DNA of 64,000 nucleotides from Areca catechu (taxonomy: Eukaryota; Streptophyta; Magnoliopsida; Arecales; Arecaceae). The notes below the pieces were generated by a model. That model ran no database searches. It had not been told where the DNA came from and saw nothing but the letters and a program-made list of their open reading frames with translations. Positions 54,563 through 64,000 of this stretch are shown piece after piece. The stretch spans positions 434,001 to 498,000 of the forward strand of contig JAHSVC010000031.1 in the NCBI GenBank assembly GCA_021397845.1, given 5' to 3'. The stretch's first letter is position 1. Each line of letters begins with the position of its first letter. The translations under genes were made by a program, and so were the position numbers.

Positions 54563-56323
54563 TGATGTGGGACTAAGATGATGCGGGACTATACTAATGA
54601 TGAGATGGATATGCAAATGAATTTTTTTTTTTTGTGATTTAGGTTTTAAGAGATTTTCTGTTCCCGAAGTCAAGCAAAGATTAGTCTAGAGATTCTATAA
54701 GCACAAGAAATTTCTAATATGCAAGCTTAGCCCCTAAACAATGATGAAGAGAGGATCCTTGGATTGAGAAATCCCGTAGAACTTAGCTCTAAATCAATAC
54801 ATGGAGAGACAAACCTTGAAGATTCTGATGCGCCCGATGCCGAGTTCGCTTACACTTGCGGATGCAGCATGGAGGATCAAGCCTTCGACCTCGTGGATTC
54901 ATCGACTTTTCATTCGATAGTCCCAAAGGCAAGGGAGATCGAATCCTTTGTCCGTGGCACCTGGAGGACCTGCGAGCAACCAAGTAAAGGATTAGAAAAC
55001 AGCAAGTAGGGGTATAATAAAGTAGGAAGTGTTGGGAAAGGAGTCAAAGATGGTGGTCGAGGAAGGCTCTTCTCGTTGGGCGTCTAGGTGGATCTTCCAG
55101 GTGGCGTCCCTGCTTGAAGATGGAATTGTGGCTTGCAAAGAAGGATGATAACTTAGGGCCTTTTACCCTCGATGTCCCAAGGACAAAGGCACTATCTCAC
55201 AGAGTTCATAGTCTAAGAAGATAAGGGCTAATGGAAGAAGAACTTCTCACTTTTTCATTCATCAAAAATTAGTTTCTTACAAGGGGTAGGGCCCTTTATA
55301 TAGGCTCCTAAGTCCCATTCAAATTTCAAAAGAAAAGGTTACAAGCCATCATCAAAGAGGCGCCAAAAAATCTGAATTTGACTCTTGAAATCCTTCTTTG
55401 GCCGGCCTTGATTTGGTGGAATGCTTGATTTGGGGAGGGAAGAGAGGAGGTTGTCCCTATTCAAATTTTGAAACTCCTTTCATGAGTCTTGAACGACCAT
55501 GGTTCTTTGGGAAGAAAGCTTGATGTGGGGGAAGTTGTCTTCAATGATCAAGGGATGCTCCATTGACCTTAGAATATTTTCTTGGCCAGCCATGGTTCTT
55601 TGGGAAGAAGGCTTGATGTGGGGAAAGTTGTCTTTAAGGATCAAGGGATGCTCCATTGACTTTAGAATCTTTTCTTGGCCGACCATGCTTCTTTGGAAAA
55701 GGGCTTGATGTGGAGGAGTGAAGAAAGGATCTTGTCCTCAAGGATCATGGGATGCTTAGTTGACTTTAGGATTCACCCTTGGCCGGTCATGCTTCTATGG
55801 AAAGAGGCTTGATATGGAGAGGGAAGGGAGGAAGTGGTTGGCTTGGATCAAAGAGAGGCTTGATGGGGCGTCCACATGTCATTGACTTTGAAGCTTCCAT
55901 CTTCTCTTGGCCGCCCAAGTAGCTTGGTGAAGTGGCGCTTCATCCTGTCAAGTGGCACTGATGAGGTGGTGCTCCAAGAGTTGAAGTGGCACTCTTGCTT
56001 GGTATGGAGAGAGGGCTTGACCTGTCCACCATTTGGGCTTGATTTGAATGCCCACTTGTGGACCAACTTCAAACAAGCTTGAGCCCAATTTCAAATTGAC
56101 TTGAGCTTGTGAACCAATTCAGCTTATTATAGGACCTATTGACCCAATTTGACCAAATTGGCTAAGGTACATGACTAAAAAAAAAATTGAAACTAAATTC
56201 ATGACTCAAAAAAATAAAATGCTCAGACTTGAAGCCTTATTACAGGACCCAACAAATTAAAAACCCTAATCCAAGATCCATAGAGGGTTAAGGAGCCTCT
56301 ATCTGATCCTGGTGCCCACACCA
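54563..56323 (-). mobile_element. Solo LTR, family S1, minus strand
   Basis: On the minus strand it starts TGGTGTGGGCACCAGG and ends AGTCCCACATCA, like the solo LTR at 12379-13843. GATAT at 54558-54562 and 56324-56328 is an exact target duplication. A tandem array with a 93-bp period lies inside at about 55497-55790. Its length is 1761 bp. ORFs in it show no known protein. Confidence 0.9.
55497..55790 (+). repeat. 93-bp tandem repeat inside the S1 solo LTR
   Basis: Units beginning CCATGGTTCTTTGGG recur at 55497, 55590 and 55683, with a more diverged fourth near 55787. Each unit carries GGCTTGATGTGG and GGATCAAGGGATGC. Confidence 0.85.
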
Positions 56324-56444
56324 GATATTTTTATAATCTTCCAACTCTTGTATGACATTTTATATTAATTAAAGGCATTTTTTGTTTTATCATACTGTTG
56401 TGTCTTATTTAAAGATTATGATGAACCCTATAGGTTAGGGCAAA

Positions 56445-57194
56445 TGATGGGGGACGGATAAGGGTAAGATCGTCAGCGAACTAAGAAGTCACGAAGATTA
56501 GGGTATTCTAATTTTTTTTTGATTTTATTTTTTTCTATGGTGGTGGCAAAGGAAAAATGGAGATGGAGGGTAGGAAAATTGGACACTCTAGGACTGGGGA
56601 CTGACATTCACGGAGAGACCTCTCACCCATCCTACTACATGTAGCCTAGGGCATCTCACCCATCTCACTACATGCAGAGCTTAGGGCATCCCACCCATCT
56701 CACTACATGCGGAGCCTATGGCATCCAACCCAAATCGCTACTTGGGACCATGAAGGAAAATCCCTAAAACCATAGAGGGGACTCGATAGGGAAAGAGGAT
56801 AACTAAGGTCTCACACCCCTTGATGCCCGAAGGTGAAGGACAGACGGCCTCTCACCCTCCCCATACGGGACGAACGAAAAGAAAAACTCTTTTCTAAAAA
56901 CTCATTTGATTAACCAAACTATTTTTTTACAAAGGACTGAAGGTGGTATTTATAGACCTTACCAACCTTCATTTGAATTTAAATACCAAATAAAAGGATA
57001 GGGATAATTCAAATTTAAATACAAGATAGGATAAGATAAGCCTATCCATATCTCAATCATAACTAACCAAATCCTAATTCAAATTTTAAATAAAAGATAA
57101 ATCCTAAACTAATTTATTCTAGATATGCATCGAGATTCGTGCAGCTCCAAGATTTGTGCTTGCTCCGGGATCTGTGCTGGCGATGTCACCATTA
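56445..57194 (-). mobile_element. Solo LTR of the small-element family (S3)
   Basis: On the minus strand it runs from TAATGGTGACATCGCC (first TG mutated to TA) to CGTCCCCCATCA, with exact GCAAA duplications at 56440-56444 and 57195-57199. It matches the LTRs of the element 25208-27542, including the TATA box and AATAAA region. It defines the full 750-bp LTR. Confidence 0.92.
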
Positions 57195-57349
57195 GCAAAG
57201 GATTTAGGGTTATGATAGAGATCAAAACGATGAGACCTAAGTTCCTATAAACCCTAATCTAAAATGTTCATAGTTATTGGATCATCAATTCGGGGATCGA
57301 TGCTTTCGGAAAGACTAGCTTATCCTATGTATACTCGATGGAGAGGGTG

Positions 57350-59330
57350 GTTAGTCTCACAACCACTCATGTAGAGACACTAATTCAAGGATAAGGGTGC
57401 TCATTAGGGTATTAGTTCACTAAACTGATCCGTATTAAGAATATCTTATGGAAGTCTTACTACTTGTCAAGAGATAGTTCTCATAGTGGGAGTTGTGCAA
57501 GTGATCTTTAGACCTGAGGTCACCATGGTTTCTTATACACACTAAGCTATGTTTTGGTTCATATTCATTCATGGCATTGAGTCATGTACGGGGTGTTCTC
57601 GGATATGTTGGGAGGTGTATGAAGGATGTGAGTGGACCAACAAGAAATTGATCGCTCCTAGTAATAGGAAATGTTATTCAAGTAATCTTTTTAATTGTTG
57701 ACTCAAGGAGACTTTGATCAAAGCAGGATGACATTAGAAGTATTTTCTAATCAGTCATCAGCAGAGTCTTCATTATCGGATTGAGATTTAAAATGACTAA
57801 GTGCTAGGATTTGACAATTATCCATACCCATCACTTATTCGGGATAAAGAGAGATCGAAAGATTGAATTGCACGATAACTTTCTACTAAAGGGTATTTTG
57901 ATACTTTCTACCAAATTTTTCATCTTTCGGGTAGGTATGACACATCGCTAGACATCAATCATGTCTTATGGGTTTTCATGAATCAATTGGATTGAATTCA
58001 TGAGTCAATTCGAAAGCTAGTTCGAATTGGTAACTTAGGTCAGCTCAATTTGACTTAATTGGATCAATCGAATTCGATTGGATCGAATTGGCTCAGACCT
58101 AGACCTATTGCTGGCTACATGTAGAACCCAAAGGGTCACATACATTAGGGAGTTGGCCTAGGAAGTTAATTAGGGTCATGGGATCCTAATTGGTTAGCTA
58201 GATTACACACTAGCATGTGTAGGCTAACCTAATTCCTAACCTAATTGAATTGGGTCTATAAGGTTGCTTAATGGGCAAGCGAATTTGAGGGAATCTTGGA
58301 TTGGGTTTAGTCCAATGTGGGGTAGCACTAATATGGTTTTATCCAGATTTATTCAGAGAGTCCTAAGTTGGAAGGACTCTTGGCGCCAAATGAAGGGATT
58401 GGCAATTAAAGGGGCGCAGAAGGACCAAGAGTCCTTCTGCTTGTTAATCACTTATAAGGTGATAAACTATTTTTCGTCCTCTTTCATATGACACCCATAT
58501 TGCATGGTCTTTGACCGATCAAATAAAGGAAAGATGGCATGGAAGGAAGTTGGCACAAAGTGAAGAGTCGCATCTCTTTACTTTGGCGCTAATTCAAGTA
58601 AGTAAAGTCCTTCTGCTTTAAGTTCCTTTAAATCACCGATACTTCTCATTCAAAAGCCATATCTCTTGGCCTTCCTGCAACCAAAAAATCACATGTGGCA
58701 TGTGGAGAATTCAGCTAGGAACCAAAGAGACAAAAAATCTTGTCTCTTGGCACAAGAAGGGACATGGTGCTTCAAGATAAGACTGCTTCTTAGTGAAGGG
58801 TCTTATATGATCTGTGTTTGGACAGATCTGATAAGGCTTATCTGGTACCTCCCCATCTCCTATATATAGCCATCGGTATTTAAGCCGATGGCATCACAAA
58901 ATCCTTTCTTTCTTGCATTCTTACACTCACACTCTGCCACACTCTCCTTGTCTCTTCCTCCCTTGTTAGAATTTAGGTCTTGTTTTAAGACAAGTTCTTC
59001 ATTTTAAGACAAGGGTTTTAGGAAGTAAATTAGGAAGTGAAAGTGAAAGTAAAGAGTGTTTTGGAAAGGGCTCAAAGTGCCCTACTGGAGGGCAAGGACC
59101 TGGGCAAGAAGGAGAGGCTGCCATAGGAAGAAAGGCCTTCAAAAGAGTCCCAGTGGCTTAAGCAACCTGCTTAGGAGTGGTTCTTATGCTTGACTCCTAT
59201 ATGGATCACTGTTGGAGGGCATGCACTTGTGTGCCTGGTGGAAAGAAGAAGGAATTAGCATTCCAGGTATTCTTCATAACCCTAATTTAATGACTTGTTG
59301 ATTGTAATGAATAAGGGATCTTGGGCTTAG
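57350..59330 (+). repeat. Diverged LTR copy, first of a tandem pair
   Basis: The unit starts near GGTTAGTCTCACAACCACTC and ends near TTCCGCTGTGCCATCG. It aligns by eye with 59405-61384 through many blocks, such as GATCACTCCTAGTAA, TTTCGGGTAGG and GTGTGCCTG. A TATA box CTCCTATATATAGCC lies at about 58857-58870. Its left limit probably extends to 57200 and across the solo LTR. No coding is recognised. Confidence 0.6.
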
Positions 59331-59404
59331 GGTTTCAAGTTGTTAAGGTTTTTAAGAATGAAATTTTTGAAATCCATTATTCCGCTGTGCCATCGAAATC
59401 CAAG

Positions 59405-61384
59405 AAACCCAATAGTTAGTCTCACAATCACTTGTGTAGGAGCACTAATACAAGGATATGGGTGCTCATCAAGGAATGAGTCCATTGAATTGATCTGCCA
59501 TGAAAACATCTTATGGAGTCTTACTTATCAAAAGATGGTTCTCTTAGTAGGAATTGCACAAGTGACCTTTAAACCTGAGATCACCATAGATCTTATACAC
59601 ATGAATCCATATTTTAATTCATACTCATTCATGACTAAGTCATATATGGGGTGTTTATAAATATGGTGGATTGTGTATGGAGGTTGTGGGTAGATCAACA
59701 TAGAATTGGTCACTCCTAGTAAGAGAGGAATTTATTCTCTATAATCTCATCATATGATGATTCAAGGAGTTTTTGATCAAAGCAAGATAAAATTAAGAAA
59801 GATTTCTAATCTTTGATCGGTTGTGTCTTCATTATTGGATTGAAATTCAAATGAATAAATTTTAGGATTTGACAAATTTCCATATCCATTATTTATTCAG
59901 GATAAAGGATGATCGAATGATTGAATTGCATACTAACTTACCACTGAAGAATATTTTGATAAATTTTACCGAATTTCATATCTTTCGGGTAGGCATGATA
60001 CATTACTAGATGTCAATCATGTCTTGTAGGTTTATATGAATTAAAGCAATTAATTTATAAGTCAATTAGAAAGAAAGTCTAATTTGATAATTAGGGTTAG
60101 CATGGGTTTGATCCAAATCGATTAGATGAATTCTTATTGATTAGGTTAAATATGTACCTGGATTTACTACTGGCTAGATGTAAAATCCATAGGATCACAC
60201 ACACAGGAAAATTAACTAAGAACAAGATTTAGTTGGTTAATTGGACCAAAGGAACCAATTAGGGTAGCTAGGAAACATGCTATAATGTGGCATCAACCCT
60301 AGCTCCTTAATCGATTTGATTTGATCAAAATCTTGTTGAATTAATTAATCCAATTAAGTTATTAATTAAATTAGGTTAGCCTCTAACTTGGATTGATTTT
60401 ATTTGGATTTTATTGGATGTTTTTCAGTAATTTATGGTATTAATTATATAGTCTAAGTTGACATAGACTTTATCATGTTTCACACTAAGGATAAGGCTGA
60501 TTGTTTTGTGCAACTTAGAGTTCTATTTGATAAAGGTTTTCTCAAATGTTTCAAACCCATGTGGCAGCCCTCTAAGTCCTCCATCATGTGGACACACATT
60601 TTAAAGTATGTGTCAACCTCAAGGAGTGTGCAACTCATGTTTTTCTCTGGCATGCATGGTAGATAATCATGCAAAGCAATGCATGATGTTTTATCTATTT
60701 TGGACAAAATATAATATTTTTTAATCTAAGATTTGTGCCATTAGAAAGCTGATTAAAAGTGCTATCTACATGGCAAAATCAAAAATTTTTTGGATTTATG
60801 AAAGGGCATCAAATATTTTTCTTCACAATGGGGCATGCACAGGGGAGGCAAATTGACATATCTCATAATTAAGAGTCCTTCTCATATAAGATTCTTAATT
60901 TTTGATATGTTGATTTATGTGGCTTTGAGTCCTTCCTTCTCTTATTAAGACAAGGTCTTAATATTAAGATAAGTCTGCCTACATGAGACAAGAGTCTAGA
61001 AAGATAATTGTGAGGAAATTAAAGTTTGGAAAGGATAGTTTAGAAGTCCAATTCTAAGATAAAGAGAGTCCAAGTCCAAGTCAAGAGTGGATTTGATCAG
61101 GTCAAGTCAAACTGAGTTTTATAGGTTAGAACTCATTAATAAGATTTTTGAAAGGAGTCTTGTTTTTGGATTGATTTTTATGTGAATCATCTCTGAAGGG
61201 CATACCTTGTGTGCCTGTGGAAATACTAGGATATAGCATTATAAGTATTTTTCTAGGTCCTTTCTATATTATCTTAATTAATTGTTATAATCAAGGGGCC
61301 GGGTCTAGGGTTTTGATTGACTAGGATGTCAATATTGAAAATATTTTAAAATCCATTCTTCCATTACATAACTATAACCCTACA
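59405..61384 (+). repeat. Diverged LTR copy, second of a tandem pair, followed by a primer binding site
   Basis: The unit repeats the first at a spacing of about 2.05 kb and ends CCCTACA at 61384. The next bases form a degraded tRNA-Met primer binding site, so this is the 3' end of a 5' LTR. The family is probably Copia. The copies have diverged strongly, so the event is old. Confidence 0.6.
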
Positions 61385-61385
61385 A

Positions 61386-61397
61386 TAATATCAAAGC
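61386..61397 (+). other. Decayed tRNA-Met primer binding site
   Basis: TAATATCAAAGC differs from the standard TGGTATCAGAGC at three positions, each G to A. It sits one base after the LTR end. Confidence 0.6.
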
Positions 61398-61606
61398 AAC
61401 CTTGATTGATTCAATTAATGGTCTATTTATTATTAGACTTATGTATGTTATGTTATAGATCTAGCATAATAGTTGTAACATATATTGCTTTGTAAATGCC
61501 ACTGATTAGATATTTTACTTAAACCCTAATTGACATAGAAATATGTATAGATTATTTAGTAATCATTCTAAAATAAAGTTGTCCTAATATAGCGTGGATG
61601 TCTGCT
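61398..61606 (+). other. Internal start of a Copia element, non-coding
   Basis: This AT-rich stretch follows the primer binding site. No gag start is readable before the next element begins. Confidence 0.4.
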
Positions 61607-63837
61607 TGTTATGTTCCTGACAAAGATGACTAGCATGCAAGCTAGGTCCTAAACCTTAGATGCAACAAAAGCAGAAATCATGAAAAATAATTTTTCAAAA
61701 GCATGCTGATTTAAAATAAATCTAAACATCATCTAACCATGCCACTTAATATGCTATAATAAAAATAAATCAAATATAAAAACTAATAAAATTATAAGAT
61801 GAAGGATTTAATTTATCTTTATCGCTAAAATCCTTCTTCTCATACTAGATCTGTCAGATCAATTGGATTTGATGGAATTTGTCAGAGATGTATACATGCC
61901 CAATCTCTACTGGTATCTATGCGGTGCCTTCTTGACCAAATCACCAAGACACCCAAACTACTATATCATTGTAGGTTTTTCTTCAAACACAGAGATAAAC
62001 CTTCTACATCTAGACGAAGATCTAGAACCTAGCAACCTTTTATTATTTTCTAAAAGAAATAATCACCAGAACTATTAAGAACCTATTTCTGATTTTCTCT
62101 TTTCTATAAACTAAACCCTCTCTACTTTCTTTTGATATAGAGAACATATATGATATAGAGGAAAAATAATTAGGAATGGGGAAAAGAAAAGTGGGTGATA
62201 ATTCTTGTTATGCGCTGCCTAGTTTCCTCCCTTCTTAAAGTTCATGACAAATCCCAATCCACACCTCCTAAAATTCTAAAAAAATAAAATTCTAATCTGA
62301 TATGAACAAAACTCAAATTAGAAAAGAATACATCTTAATCTGGAAGGAGAGAGAGTCCTAGATAAGGAAGATATATGCTAAGTTGGCACCTCCCTTCTCA
62401 CCGTGTGTGCCAAGAGGGGATGCACAATTCCATGCCCTCCTCTTAGTTTTTGCATGAGAATGGAGAGAGACCTAGTCAACTAGGTTTTTAAGCTATTAGT
62501 CCAATTTGACTCAATTTTTGACTAATTTTGAAACTATTTCATGCCCAAATTAAATCAAATTCAAAAAAGCTATTGATCCAATTCAATTAGGTAAATAATT
62601 CAAGTCAAATCTTGAATTATCAATCCAATTAACTTTAAATTAAGTTAATAATTATTAAATCTAATTTAATTGAGTTAAATAATAAAGTCAAATATTATTA
62701 CAATATTTGTAAATAGGTCCATCATGCTAAAATTAGCATGTGCCAATTTTAATAAGTACCAATTTTAGCGGGTGCCAAAATTAGCAGATACTAAATATGT
62801 AACTCTTATATAGATTCATGCTTTGGTTAGGTTGAACTCCTTTTATGTATGAACCATTAGGTTCTATTCTATCAGATAGTGAGATATACTATAATCTCTA
62901 TCATAGTATCATCAAAACTCTTCCGATAGATAAATAATTTCAGCTCAATCCTAACTTGGATTTGATCTGAAAATGATCCTAGTGAGCCTCTAACAATCTA
63001 TTAGTGATATCTAGAAATATTTAGTGGTAACCCAGTAGAATATAAATGAATCCCTAAGTGTAGTTATTATATGATCAAATTTCTCTATCAAAAATCTCAA
63101 CAGGATGCAGGTCATGGAAACTTATCAAACCTGAGCACCCATTATATGCCAGACTTAATTAGCTTGAATCCAATTATGATTTTCTTGAAAACTCCTTTTC
63201 AATATCATATTAATATGGCCACAGATTTAAGGACTCAACCTATTATATTGCATAGGATAATACATTAACTATTAAGATCGAAAAATCCTTTATAAGTGTA
63301 CTCCCTAAATACTACAAGGTTCGAAATAGCTAGGAACCATATTCATGTACTATCAAACCATAGCAATCTCATTATGAGTAGTCAAGACACTGTAGGTTAA
63401 GAAATACTCACACAACTACAGCATTTGAGAAGTCACTAATGAGTGAGTAGCATCAATATAACTTCTCAAACTTGGTCATGCTTAGTATCATTATTCTTTA
63501 ATAACTACTTGTATTCTTGCTCTAGTATCTCTATACTATAGGCTCAAGACTCGTCTACCCAGAAGAGAGGCAATTCATGCACCAATCTTAAATTCTCAAA
63601 ATGATCTAATGATCGAGAGCTTTTAGAAGTTAATCTATAATAACACATATCTCAAATTCTTAACTCATGAGAATATATTTTATTATCTATTAACTTTATA
63701 GACGATTAATAGACACATTAAATATGAATGAAAAAAATAAAATCTAATTTTATTAATTTTAATAAATTAAGTATAAAATTATCTTAGAATAGATATAATG
63801 TGTCATGCTAACTTGGCTTCTAAGAAATACATTAACA
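61607..63837 (-). repeat. 3' LTR of Copia-3 (minus strand)
   Basis: On the minus strand it starts TGTTAATGTATTTC directly after AGTGAAGATTG, a polypurine-type site, and ends near TCAGGAACATAACA. The TGTT...AACA ends suggest a boundary near 61607, which is less certain. It is about 2.2 kb and AT-rich. ORFs inside show no family. Confidence 0.6.
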
Positions 63838-64000
63838 ATCTTCACTTGGACTAAAGCCAATTGGCAATATATCTAAGTCCCATCTTTTTAAGGTAGACTT
63901 CAATCTTCTGCTGGCTAAACTATATTGTCAATGGCTTTGCTATATTATCTACGGAGTCTACTCTCATACCTTGATATACTTTTTTGTTGCCCAGCTAAAG
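63838..64000 (-). pseudogene. pol: Copia-3 RNase H, C-terminal end
   Basis: Read on the minus strand, VDSVDNIAKPLT is followed after one stop by FSQQKIEVYLKKMGLRYIANWL and a stop. This is the conserved end of Copia pol, where (D/A)-P-L-T-K precedes a helix and MGL. The remainder lies right of the window. Confidence 0.75.

Noticed and set aside
1..64000. tRNA and rRNA genes
   Set aside because: No cloverleaf or rRNA-like segment was recognised. The tRNA-Met matches at 14296 and 61386 are primer binding sites only.

Overview
This is a stretch of a flowering-plant nuclear genome, probably a monocot and possibly a palm. That is inferred from the style of its auxin response factor protein and its large old LTR elements; no marker in the window proves the species. 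One host gene is recognised with confidence: an ARF6/ARF8-clade AUXIN RESPONSE FACTOR on the minus strand (CDS 48903 to 38937, 14 exons). Most of the remainder is LTR retrotransposon sequence in nests and as solo LTRs.

Layout. 1-8387: the right part of a decayed Copia element of the Sirevirus (SIRE/Maximus) type, here Copia-1, with gag end, pol, an extra third ORF and a 3' LTR. 8388-27840: an old Gypsy element of Tat type on the minus strand (Gypsy-A), cut at the left by Copia-1, in gag by a complete 12.7-kb sister element Copia-2 (11048-23735), and in its LTR by a 2.3-kb non-autonomous LTR element (25208-27542). A 1.5-kb solo LTR (12379-13843) lies inside the 5' LTR of Copia-2, so nesting is three deep. 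27841-28681: no recognised gene. 28687-38594: a nearly complete second Tat-type Gypsy element on the minus strand (Gypsy-B), with gag-pol, a 45-bp minisatellite and an extra spliced gene on the opposite strand. Gypsy-B ends about 25 bp beyond a polyadenylation signal of the ARF gene. 38595-50202: the ARF gene. 51541-53664, 54563-56323 and 56445-57194: three solo LTRs, each with an exact 5-bp target duplication. 57350-61384: two tandem diverged copies of one LTR, the second followed by a mutated tRNA-Met primer binding site. 61607-64000: 3' LTR and RNase H end of another Copia element on the minus strand.

Function. The ARF gene should encode an activating, glutamine-rich auxin-response transcription factor with B3, ARF and PB1 domains, and it carries a miR167 target site. 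In this sequence it has one single-base deletion in exon 2. The retroelements are dead by frameshifts and stop codons, several of which fit cytosine deamination. Features worth a second look: (i) a run of stem-loops with compensatory changes in the Copia LTR leader; (ii) a third ORF in both Copia elements, preceded at a similar distance by a motif cluster otherwise found in their LTRs, suggesting an internal promoter; (iii) an antisense spliced gene in Gypsy-B; (iv) the small LTR element holding what looks like a captured host ARM-repeat gene fragment.
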